64,000 bases of DNA from an uncultured Christensenella sp. (GTDB taxonomy: Bacteria > Bacillota > Clostridia > Christensenellales > UBA3700), in assembly GCA_910578245.1 (NCBI GenBank), contig CAJTPC010000003.1:1-64000 (forward strand), given 5' to 3'. Of the stretch, positions 7,330 through 15,025 are shown piece by piece. The notes under the pieces were generated by a model. It did not search any database, was not told the DNA's origin, and saw only the letters and a list, made by a program, of their open reading frames with translations. Position 1 is the stretch's first letter; each line of letters opens with the position of its first letter. Both the position numbers and the translations under genes were made by a program.

Positions 7330-8028
7330 ATGTCTATATATGGATATGTTAGAGTAAGTACAAGAAAGCAAAAGTTAGACAGGCAGATAACAAATATAAC
7401 GTCAGCCTATCCATCGGCAATAATCAAAAGTGAATTTTATACAGGCACAACTACAATTCGCCCTGAATGGGAAAAGTTGAAGAAGATGCTTAGGAGTGGG
7501 GACACTATAGTTTTCGACAGTGTGAGCCGTGTGAGTAGAAATGCAGATGATGGCTTTGCTAACTATCAAGAATTATTTAGTAGAGATATAAATTTAGTTT
7601 TCCTTAAAGAGCCACATATAAATACGGAAGTCTACAAGAAGTCAGTAGCAAAGGCATTGGATATTGAAGTCAACACAGGCAACGATGCTATTGACGAATA
7701 CTTTGCAGGTAATATGGAACTTGTCAATAAGCTATTGATGAAACTTGCTCAACAACAAATCAAGGTAGCATTTGAGCAGTCGGAGAAGGAAGTAACAGAC
7801 TTACATCAAAGAATATCAGAGGGAATGAGAGAAGGCAGAGTAAAGGGAAGTCGAATAGGATTAGTGAAAGGTACTAGCCTAACTACAAAGAAGTCAATAG
7901 ACTGTAAGAAGATAATACAAACTCACTCTAAAAGTTTTGGTGGCAGTCTTTCTGACGATGAAGTAATTAAACTATGTGGATGCAGTAGAAATAGCTATTA
8001 TAAGTATAAAAGAGAACTTATGAACTAA
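7330..8028 (+). CDS. Small serine recombinase (resolvase/invertase family)
   Basis: A 232-residue site-specific recombinase. MSIYGYVRVSTRKQKLDRQ carries the nucleophilic Ser at about residue 10, and DTIVFDSVSRVSRN near 60 is the conserved Arg-containing active-site segment. A long helical region (LAQQQIKVAFEQSEKEVTDL) leads to a C-terminal helix-turn-helix (SLSDDEVIKLCGCSRNSYYK). The size fits resolvases and invertases, not large serine integrases. ATG 7321 is in frame, but GGAG (7317-7320) is spaced for ATG 7330. Middle residues are longer than in gamma-delta resolvase (insert NTEVYKKSVAKALDIEVNTG). It may resolve or invert parts of this island. Confidence 0.88.
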   Translation: MSIYGYVRVSTRKQKLDRQITNITSAYPSAIIKSEFYTGTTTIRPEWEKLKKMLRSGDTIVFDSVSRVSRNADDGFANYQELFSRDINLVFLKEPHINTEVYKKSVAKALDIEVNTGNDAIDEYFAGNMELVNKLLMKLAQQQIKVAFEQSEKEVTDLHQRISEGMREGRVKGSRIGLVKGTSLTTKKSIDCKKIIQTHSKSFGGSLSDDEVIKLCGCSRNSYYKYKRELMN

Positions 8029-8135
8029 AAAAGTGACGAAACCTTTAACAATCACATACTTTGATAAAATAGAACGGCTAAACTGTATAGAAGAAATTGG
8101 TGTGGTATAAAATAGGTATCAGTTTAGGGGATATT

Positions 8136-8555
8136 ATGAAATTAGAGAAGGAAATCAATTTAGACAAAATAGCAGGAAAGAATTTCGGTAAGGAAAATAC
8201 ATTAGAAAACTTTAAGGAAGCACAAAGACTTTTCAAGGAACTATTGTTGAGTGAGCCACCGTACAAAGAAGTTGAGTTTACAATAAGTCAAATATTAGGC
8301 TTAGGTATGAGTGATTTAACAATACCACAATATTGCAGTCATTGTAAGCAAGAGCGAAACTTTAAGTCCAAAGAAACATTTGATGCCAAAGATTACTTGC
8401 AAGAAGTTATCAATCTATTAGTAAGGGAAGATAAGGAAGTATATGAGAAGGGCGTTGCTTGGGCATGTAACATTGTAGTCAAGTGTGAACATTGCGGAGA
8501 ACAGCATATAATTCCAATACTAATAAAGGATTCCAAGATACAAAGGCTTGGATAA
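8136..8555 (+). CDS. Unrecognised small protein with two Cys-X2-Cys pairs
   Basis: A 139-residue protein starting MKLEKEINLDKIAGKN behind AGGGGAT. The first half is helical. CSHCKQERNF near residue 67 and CEHCGEQHIIPI near residue 120 give four cysteines that could bind one zinc ion in a split ribbon, with a helical insertion between them. No family recognised. It follows the recombinase by about 107 bp and probably has its own promoter. Confidence 0.65.
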   Translation: MKLEKEINLDKIAGKNFGKENTLENFKEAQRLFKELLLSEPPYKEVEFTISQILGLGMSDLTIPQYCSHCKQERNFKSKETFDAKDYLQEVINLLVREDKEVYEKGVAWACNIVVKCEHCGEQHIIPILIKDSKIQRLG

Positions 8556-8616
8556 TCCTAATTTCTTTACAAAAAGTATAGACATAAATACAACACCATC
8601 AAATCTAATGCAATTA

Positions 8617-8645
8617 TTGACCTTTAAGTTAAAAAATGCTACAAT
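8617..8645 (+). promoter_or_regulatory. Promoter upstream of the small membrane protein gene
   Basis: TTGACC (8617-8622) and TACAAT (8640-8645) have a 17-bp spacer. The leader after it contains AAGGAG followed by a TTG-initiated frame of about 10 codons, too short to interpret. Confidence 0.55.
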
Positions 8646-8763
8646 ATGCTATAAGGAGATATTGGAAATAAAGTCAGTCAACACGCAAGGTTGAGTATAA
8701 TGTGTGGCTCAAACAATACAAAGAAGAACGTGCAATATTATTGATGGATGGTTTGAAATTGCG

Positions 8764-9324
8764 ATGAAAGAAATTGTTTTGAAATTGATAGATAAAGGAT
8801 TAGTGGAAGCTCTGATAGGTTTATTTGGAGTTTTCGTTGGATGGTTTTTATCTTGGATTACTCAAAAGGGACGATTGCGTTTATTTGCTGATAATGGAAT
8901 TAACGCAAAGTTTACAAATGTAAACGAAATTTTAGTTAATAGAAGAGAAGATGTCAAATGTTTTTCTTATAATATAAAATTAGATGTTTATAATGGTAGT
9001 AATTCTACAAAAATAATGAGGGACATTCAAATCTCTTTTGAAAATAAAGGCAAAATTATAAAAACGAGCATTCCTTATGATAACGCTAAAACTATTCGGG
9101 AGGGCGTTCCTATACATACAAATGTAGGGGTTGTAAATATACCACCCAAAAGTATTATCCATCTTGATTTGCGTAACTATTTTTGGAATAGTGAGATTGA
9201 CTTTATTTGGGATGTAACAGTTGTCAAATTGTCATATAAAAATCATAAAGGGTGTTGTAAGTCCGTAACAATAGAAAAAGTTGATTTTAAAAATTTTGAC
9301 TTTAGTTCAATGCAGCAGGAATGA
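8764..9324 (+). CDS. Single-span membrane protein, unrecognised
   Basis: A 186-residue protein. It starts MKEIVLKLIDKGLVEAL and has one hydrophobic helix (about 13-32, LIGLFGVFVGWFLSWI) followed by a beta-rich soluble domain of about 150 residues with immunoglobulin-like spacing (YNIKLDVYNGSNSTKIMRDI). After a short N-terminus the positive residues QKGRLR follow the helix, which suggests a cytoplasmic domain. A GTG at 8704 would add 20 residues; neither start has a strong ribosome site. No function can be given. Confidence 0.6.
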   Translation: MKEIVLKLIDKGLVEALIGLFGVFVGWFLSWITQKGRLRLFADNGINAKFTNVNEILVNRREDVKCFSYNIKLDVYNGSNSTKIMRDIQISFENKGKIIKTSIPYDNAKTIREGVPIHTNVGVVNIPPKSIIHLDLRNYFWNSEIDFIWDVTVVKLSYKNHKGCCKSVTIEKVDFKNFDFSSMQQE

Positions 9325-9529
9325 AAATGTAAATACTGAAATGTTGCTGAAAATTTGCACAGCTATTTTTGACTTGCCTTTATAGGGGGTATTCCGATTA
9401 TAGAACTCATCATTTAAAGGAAAGTCTTTATTATTATACAATATATATGGAATTTAAATAATACCTATTCTTTAGTTTACTTTTCCTTTAGATTATACTA
9501 TAATATATCTACAAGGTTTTCTATTAATA
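9325..9529. other. AT-rich intergenic stretch
   Basis: About 200 bp between the membrane protein gene and the first inverted-repeat element. I see no gene, RNA fold or clear promoter in it. Confidence 0.5.
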
Positions 9530-9780
9530 TGTCTTTCGACAGGATTGATTTACGCAAGCTAACCAAAAACCCCTTGCATAAAAACAAGCTAAATGTAGGA
9601 AGACAGACAAAGACGAAAAACGATAACAAATATAGAGAGACCTTGTGAAAACGAGGTCTTTTTTCTATGTTTATAGGCTTGGAACAAGCCAATTATGTTA
9701 AAGAGTATCCTCAATAAATTAAGTGAATAAGGTGTCAAAAAAAATTGTATGCTTGCGTAAAGCAATCTTGTCGCAAGACA
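9530..9780. mobile_element. Miniature inverted-repeat element, copy 1
   Basis: A 251-bp unit bounded by 30-bp terminal inverted repeats: left 9530-9559 (TGTCTTTCGACAGG...) and right 9751-9780 (...GTCGCAAGACA), 27 of 30 positions complementary. It has no credible reading frame. The interior has a conserved GTAGGAAGACAGACAAAGAC and an intrinsic terminator. TGT...ACA ends are typical of Tn7/Tn5053-type and some related DDE elements, so a non-autonomous transposon is likely. The left flank TAATA does not match the right flank TCGGT. Confidence 0.65.
9638..9665 (+). terminator. Intrinsic terminator inside element copy 1
   Basis: AGACCTTG (9638-9645), loop TGAAAA, CGAGGTCT (9652-9659), then a T run. 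The hairpin and T run are identical in copy 2. Confidence 0.8.
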
Positions 9781-9785
9781 TCGGT

Positions 9786-10032
9786 TGTCTTTCGACAAGA
9801 TTGATTTACGCAAGCCCCCCAAAAATAACTTGCACTAAATTAAGCGAGATGTAGGAAGACAGACAAAGACAAAAAACGATAAAACAAAGAAATTTAAGAG
9901 AGACCTTGTGAAAACGAGGTCTTTTTTCCTATTTATGAGCCTAAATGAGTGAAGAGTATCCTCAATAATTAAGTTACATCAAGTGTCAAAGAAAAGTGTC
10001 AGGCTTGCGTAAAGCAATCTTGTCGCAAGACA
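9786..10032. mobile_element. Miniature inverted-repeat element, copy 2
   Basis: A 247-bp unit in direct orientation to copy 1, with left repeat 9786-9815 and right repeat 10003-10032. It is flanked on both sides by TCGGT (9781-9785 and 10033-10037), which looks like a 5-bp target duplication. The interior matches copy 1 in blocks (GTAGGAAGACAGACAAAGAC, the terminator, GAGTATCCTCAATAA), with diverged spacers. This is either a second insertion at the edge of copy 1 or an old tandem duplication. Confidence 0.65.
9901..9927 (+). terminator. Intrinsic terminator inside element copy 2
   Basis: AGACCTTG (9901-9908), loop TGAAAA, CGAGGTCT (9915-9922), and a T run. It is kept unchanged between copies while the neighbouring bases differ, which suggests function. 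Confidence 0.8.
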
Positions 10033-10051
10033 TCGGTTCAGCATTCAATTC

Positions 10052-10086
10052 AAACCGCCGTACATTTGGTACGGCGGTTTTCTTTT
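10052..10086. terminator. Strong bidirectional terminator at the island edge
   Basis: AAACCGCCGTAC (10052-10063) and GTACGGCGGTTT (10069-10080) form a perfect 12-bp stem with loop ATTTG, followed by TCTTTT. It insulates the operon starting at 10253 from upstream transcription. Confidence 0.88.
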
Positions 10087-10185
10087 AGCATACTTATATA
10101 AAGTCCAAAAATTTACGCACATTGGAAGATTAAGAAATTTTGTAAAATATACCAAATATTTGTAATACTAAATAATAAATATATA

Positions 10186-10214
10186 TTGAAAACTCTTGAT
10201 TATTGTGATATAAT
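10186..10214 (+). promoter_or_regulatory. Promoter of the eight-gene Hsp70/helicase/AAA+ operon
   Basis: TTGAAA (10186-10191) and TATAAT (10209-10214) with a 17-bp spacer. No other convincing promoter is visible until the terminator at 24585, so this one probably drives all eight genes. Confidence 0.7.
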
Positions 10215-10252
10215 CTACCTTGTAAAGGAATTTGAAAAATTAAGGAGCGAGT

Positions 10253-12196
10253 ATGACGAATTTCGTTAAGAATTTGGAAGTTGCTATAGACCTTGGCAGT
10301 GATACAGTCAAGGTTGCGTATGCTTTTGAATCTAAAAATAGCGTAGAATACGGCAAACTTGCCCCTTGCGATATTACGGGAAGTGTGATAGTTCCCGCCA
10401 TTGCTTACTACGATGAGGAAACTTTGTCTTGGCTATTCGGAGAAGAGGTGTATAAAAACGTCGATAGGTCTTTCGTGACCGTAGTCAAGATAAAGTCGTT
10501 GTTGTCACTACTTCTCATTCGTCGTAATAAGAGAGTGACGGCAAGCAACAAACAGTATTATTTCGATAAAAATTTATTCCCCAAGTTCTATTTCCCCAAC
10601 AGGAAAAAACTTGCCGAAGACTTTGCTAAGGCTGAGGACTTGGACATGACTTTTAAGGCCAACAAGACTCCGCAAGAAGTGTGTGAAGAGTTTTTTGGAT
10701 ATTTGATTGATAATACCGTAATGCCAGCAATTCAGAGGTTGCAAAAAGAGAGGGGGATTCACTTTGAAAATATCAATTATTCGCTGGTGTATCCCACCAA
10801 GGCGGGCAAGGAATACGTTGAAGAGCTGGAGCGTCTGGCAACTCGCGCATGCGGGAAAGATATGAAAAAAGTTTTGTCTTCTACGAAAGCGTTGGGGCTA
10901 TTTGCATACCACAGACAAGTGCTAAAGAAAGGAGATGCGGTAGTAATTTTCGATATGGGCGAGGAGGATATATCCGTCGCAAAATTCACTCTTAATTCAT
11001 CGGGAAGTATGATTATCGACGGCGTGGACGGACACAATGAGCCGATGGAGATAGGCGGAAACGACTTTGACTATGCTTTAAGAGATTACGTGGAGGGCGT
11101 TATATCAGACAGAGAGACGGTAGGCGCTCCGCCTTCGGGCGAGGACGGATATATTGCCGAAAAGGGATTGCATTCAACGCAGTTTTTGACGCTCAACGAG
11201 ATAAAAAAGACTAAGACGGCGCTTTCGCTAGACGATGAAATATTCGAACTTGCTTTTAAGGACGGCGTGACTATGTCCATACAGCGCGACGTTGTAGTTC
11301 AAACAGGCGTTACGAGAGATGATTTCCTTAAGTGCGTGGGTATAAAGAATAGCGATGGCGTAGCTAAAAAGATTGCCGATTATATAATCAGCGAGATGAA
11401 GAGAACTCTTAATAATGATGTGGATAAAGTGATGCTTTCAGGCGGGGTAAGCGAGACGTACGGACTTATAGAATATATAGACGGGCAGTTGAAAAACGCC
11501 GGCTTGCGAGTAGAGATTATCACATTTGACGACTATCAGAGCGAGGACGATAACTTTACGATACTTTCTAACGAGGACTCGACTTTTGCTCCCGCGGTAG
11601 GCGGAGCTATCGTAGCGCTTATGGGATACGAACTCAAGATGGCGGTCGCGTTATCGTACGGCACATGGTTGTACAACAAAAATATAAACAAGAAAATACT
11701 TGACGTTTTCTTGCTAAGAGGCAGAGTTATTCCTCCCAAGGGCGGGGAGTATTCCTGCTCGACTTACGTCAACTATAAGGACGCTTGGTCGGATAGAGTA
11801 AGGAACGAGGAGATTTTCTCTACTACGATTGGCAAAAAAGGCGACGTTATTGGCGACCCCGACAGCGAGATAAGAAGACAGAGAGAAAAAGATATTGACC
11901 TCAAGGTCGTGTCTGGCGGAGCAAATAAGGGCGAGATACTCTTTTATTGCAAGGATAAAGGGTCTTTGAAACGCGTGGAAATTCAAGGACTTCTCTATTT
12001 CAAAGAGGGCGTGAAGATAGACCCCGACGGCAGAGCTACGCCATTTATACACAATGACGTGATGAAGAACGGCAGATATAATATGATACTTGTAAGACCT
12101 GTAGGGTCGTCGAGTTATCCTAAAAAGACCTATTATGAGAATATAGTATTAAAATTCAGCGGAGTCGACGACTTTGAAGTCGAGAGTTCCGATTGA
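10253..12196 (+). CDS. Hsp70-like (actin-fold) ATPase, first gene of the operon
   Basis: A 647-residue member of the Hsp70/actin ATPase superfamily. Phosphate-1 motif IDLGSDTVKVA is at about residue 12, a diverged phosphate-2 motif IFDMGEED near 230, and the adenosine motif MLSGGVSETYG near 393. The ATPase fold spans about residues 5-460. The C-terminal 180 residues are beta-rich, like a substrate-binding domain. It is not DnaK: the nucleotide motifs are diverged and the C-terminal lid is missing. The ribosome site AAGGAG precedes ATG 10253. Its stop lies 14 bp before the helicase ATG. It probably binds clients or regulates the machine; no direct evidence of its target. Confidence 0.85.
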   Translation: MTNFVKNLEVAIDLGSDTVKVAYAFESKNSVEYGKLAPCDITGSVIVPAIAYYDEETLSWLFGEEVYKNVDRSFVTVVKIKSLLSLLLIRRNKRVTASNKQYYFDKNLFPKFYFPNRKKLAEDFAKAEDLDMTFKANKTPQEVCEEFFGYLIDNTVMPAIQRLQKERGIHFENINYSLVYPTKAGKEYVEELERLATRACGKDMKKVLSSTKALGLFAYHRQVLKKGDAVVIFDMGEEDISVAKFTLNSSGSMIIDGVDGHNEPMEIGGNDFDYALRDYVEGVISDRETVGAPPSGEDGYIAEKGLHSTQFLTLNEIKKTKTALSLDDEIFELAFKDGVTMSIQRDVVVQTGVTRDDFLKCVGIKNSDGVAKKIADYIISEMKRTLNNDVDKVMLSGGVSETYGLIEYIDGQLKNAGLRVEIITFDDYQSEDDNFTILSNEDSTFAPAVGGAIVALMGYELKMAVALSYGTWLYNKNINKKILDVFLLRGRVIPPKGGEYSCSTYVNYKDAWSDRVRNEEIFSTTIGKKGDVIGDPDSEIRRQREKDIDLKVVSGGANKGEILFYCKDKGSLKRVEIQGLLYFKEGVKIDPDGRATPFIHNDVMKNGRYNMILVRPVGSSSYPKKTYYENIVLKFSGVDDFEVESSD

Positions 12197-12210
12197 GAGC
12201 GGAGGACAGA

Positions 12211-15024
12211 ATGGGAAAGAAATTTACGTTAAGATGTGGCGACGGCGCATTTGATAAGGATGTTCAACGCTCCAAGATAGCGGGAGAAGTCCGCCCATTT
12301 GACGCAAAAATGGCGACTTTGACTAAGTGCGCTGAAGAGCTTGACAGATACGACGATTTTGCCGAGCTTAAAATCAAGCCAGACGTTTATAAAAATCAAG
12401 GCGGTAAGTACGGTATTATTCCACTTGCGGATAAAGGCGGTCAGGCTATTCTCAAAGGACAGCAGACGGCAGTTACGATTTTTCTTAAAGAATTGAGAGG
12501 TTTCGGACTTTTGGCGGACGTAGTAGGTAGCGGTAAGACTTTTGAAGCGTGCGCTATACTAAGCGAACTTGCAGTCAGAGGCAAGATGAAGTCGCTCCTT
12601 TTAGTCGTACCGTCGCAGGTATACGACAGCTGGATAAACGTACTCGAAAATCTTTTCGGACTTGGAGAAGGCGTGCTTTTGCAAGTTGAAGATCCGCACT
12701 TTGATGAATGCGAGGAAGTTCTTGACGGATACGTAAGACGTCCTAAAAGACCTGTTATCGTCAAGACGGAAGACTTTGTAAAGTGGAATGAAAATCAAAT
12801 AAAAGACGTACTTTTCGACGTGGTAGTCGTAGACGAGGCGCATCACCTTTGCACGGAAGAGGGCGAATACGCTAAGGCAATGAAATTGTTATCAATGCTT
12901 ATGATGACAAAGAAGAGAGCCAATTCGACCTATTGCGTATTGCTGTCGGCTACGCCGCACTCGGGCAACCTCGACAAGATGTTCAGGCTTTGGTACTTCG
13001 TGCGTTGTAAGGGCGGTAATCCCGACGACTTCGACGTCAAGGACGATAAGGACCGTACTCTCGATTACAAAAAGGAAAAGGAGTACTATAGACTCAACGT
13101 TTGCCGTGGCGCAAATACCGTGTCGGAATTTATTACGGCTGTCAAGCAATTTGAAATTGATAATAATTACACAGCTCCTTTCAATGCCTTCTTGAGAAAA
13201 AAGAAAGAACTCGACAAGTGGGATAACTATACTCAAGGCGAAAAGCAAGTCTTGAGAGAAGAGTTTTTGAATTTGGACGGCAATGAGAATATTCGTCAGG
13301 AAGTACTTAAGAGAGTTGCCGGCGCATATCACAACGGCGTATTGAGAACTATAATGATACGCCAGCCAAACGAGCTGAGCAAGTCGAGATTCGTATACAA
13401 CAACTATTTCTATCCCATAGCGCCAACAGGTAGAATACTAACTACGCAAGGCGTGGACGGCAGGACTATCAAAGTCGATTTGAAGGCGCTCAATACCAAT
13501 AAGGCTGTAGAAGTAGACGGAGCGTTTTATTCGCTTAAGAGCTATGCCGAAGAGTTCTCAAAGAATGACAACGCTCAAGAGGCGTACGCAGAATTGGTAG
13601 TGTCCAAAATACTCGGTAAAATCGGGTCATTCAACGATCCGAGCATGTTTGATAAGAAAGACAGCCAAAAGTATTATTGGGAGCAGTTTGAGCGTAAAAT
13701 AGCGTCGGAGAGCAACGATAGTTTTTGGCTTATGCCGGCGACTAACGACAGCTTTGATTACAAACTCAAGCAGGCAAAGAAGATTCTTGACGAACACGCA
13801 GGCGAGAGAGCGTTGATATTTTTCGATTATGATTTGCCAAAGACTAGCAAGGGCTACCGTCAATGGAATAAGGTTATAGACGCGCTCCAAGCCGAGGAAA
13901 AGTTTAAGAACAGAATTATCGTAGGAACGGCGGAGAATAAGGACAAGAACGTCAAGAAGTTCTTGCAAAAAGAAGACGCTATTTTGATAGTCACCGATTC
14001 GGCGTTTACCGAGGGCGTCAATTTGCAGGACAGCAGAATTATAATCAATTTCCAAGTTACTCCCGATCCGCTTGCTATGGACCAGAGAATCGGACGTGTG
14101 TTCCGCCTCGGACAGTCGAGCGACGTCAAGATATATTCCTTTGCGGACATGAACAAACTTGAGGGATTTGCGCTTGCGTACTTCAATAGTATAGGACTTC
14201 TCACCAGCAACAGCGGTGACGCTACGATTATTGCGGGAAGTAACAACGAGAGAATGGTAGCATTGCGATGCCCCGCTTGCGGAAAGGTTGCGCTGTACTC
14301 GAAGGGCGATTATGAGATTGCAAAGAAAAAAGGCGAAACGTATTGTATCAACGAGCCGAAACTTTGTTGTCTTGACGACCCAAGAGGCACGCTAATGGAA
14401 GAAATCAACGTCTATGAATTCAAGTGTTCAAACTGTTCGACGACTCTCTCGCGTAGCGTCGGCGAGGGCGGATATAAATGTATATCTAAAAACAACGACG
14501 ATAGAGGCACTATGTGCAATAGCGGAGCTTCGGGAGATAGGGAGTATTACTGCTCGAAGATATGCGCTATGCGACACTGCTCTAGGTTTAAGGGCGAGTT
14601 CAAAGGCAAGTGTAAGGTACTCAAAGCGTATGAGGAGAATCCCAACGTAGCTACATCGGACTTGCAGATTATATGCGCAAAGTGTTCCAACAAAGCCGAG
14701 TGTCCGCAAAGATGCAGATACGGAGTGGGCAGAGCAAGTATCGAGGCTTGCGCTTCGTGTAGGAACGCCGAGTGTCATCCTAAGCCGTATACCATATCGT
14801 TTGACGATAAGTGGTCGGCTAAATGTCCGATATGCGCGCAGAGGGGCGAAAAGGGAGTTTTGTATCCCGTAGTAGCTAGGACATTCGCGGCGTATATGAG
14901 AGCGTCTTGGGACTTTAAGCACGATGGCGGAGAATCTTTCTGTAACAACTTAATGAAAGAAGCAAGTAAAGTAGCGGATATAAAAGCTATATTGTCTATG
15001 GACAGTATGTCGGAGGGGAGGTAA
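12211..15024 (+). CDS. SNF2/SF2 helicase-type ATPase with Cys-rich C-terminal region
   Basis: A 937-residue nucleic-acid-dependent translocase. Motif I LLADVVGSGKT is at about residues 100-110, motif II VVVDEAHHLC near 207, motif III LLSATPHSGN near 250, and motif VI QRIGRVFRLGQ near 620. These are the SNF2/RapA pattern. From about residue 685 to the end it is packed with cysteines (CPACGKVALY, CSNCSTTLS, CAKCSNKAECPQRC, CASCRNAEC, CPICAQRGEKG), predicting several zinc knuckles of unknown type. ATG 12211 has GGAGGA; an upstream in-frame start overlaps the previous gene and has no ribosome site. Motor domain call is firm. DNA or RNA as substrate is unresolved. Confidence 0.88.
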   Translation: MGKKFTLRCGDGAFDKDVQRSKIAGEVRPFDAKMATLTKCAEELDRYDDFAELKIKPDVYKNQGGKYGIIPLADKGGQAILKGQQTAVTIFLKELRGFGLLADVVGSGKTFEACAILSELAVRGKMKSLLLVVPSQVYDSWINVLENLFGLGEGVLLQVEDPHFDECEEVLDGYVRRPKRPVIVKTEDFVKWNENQIKDVLFDVVVVDEAHHLCTEEGEYAKAMKLLSMLMMTKKRANSTYCVLLSATPHSGNLDKMFRLWYFVRCKGGNPDDFDVKDDKDRTLDYKKEKEYYRLNVCRGANTVSEFITAVKQFEIDNNYTAPFNAFLRKKKELDKWDNYTQGEKQVLREEFLNLDGNENIRQEVLKRVAGAYHNGVLRTIMIRQPNELSKSRFVYNNYFYPIAPTGRILTTQGVDGRTIKVDLKALNTNKAVEVDGAFYSLKSYAEEFSKNDNAQEAYAELVVSKILGKIGSFNDPSMFDKKDSQKYYWEQFERKIASESNDSFWLMPATNDSFDYKLKQAKKILDEHAGERALIFFDYDLPKTSKGYRQWNKVIDALQAEEKFKNRIIVGTAENKDKNVKKFLQKEDAILIVTDSAFTEGVNLQDSRIIINFQVTPDPLAMDQRIGRVFRLGQSSDVKIYSFADMNKLEGFALAYFNSIGLLTSNSGDATIIAGSNNERMVALRCPACGKVALYSKGDYEIAKKKGETYCINEPKLCCLDDPRGTLMEEINVYEFKCSNCSTTLSRSVGEGGYKCISKNNDDRGTMCNSGASGDREYYCSKICAMRHCSRFKGEFKGKCKVLKAYEENPNVATSDLQIICAKCSNKAECPQRCRYGVGRASIEACASCRNAECHPKPYTISFDDKWSAKCPICAQRGEKGVLYPVVARTFAAYMRASWDFKHDGGESFCNNLMKEASKVADIKAILSMDSMSEGR

Positions 15025-15025
15025 T

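Noticed and set aside
9751..9815. Integron attC site
   Set aside because: The palindrome is long, but the conserved RYYYAAC/GTTRRRY ends and the extrahelical-base pattern are missing, and no integron integrase is visible.
9530..10037. Type III toxin-antitoxin RNA repeats
   Set aside because: The units are about 250 bp with transposon-like ends; type III antitoxin repeats are about 35 bp, and no ToxN-like gene is adjacent.
14428..14922. 164-residue minus-strand frame inside the helicase gene
   Set aside because: It is antisense to the Cys-rich coding region, its residues mirror the codon bias, and there is no ribosome site.
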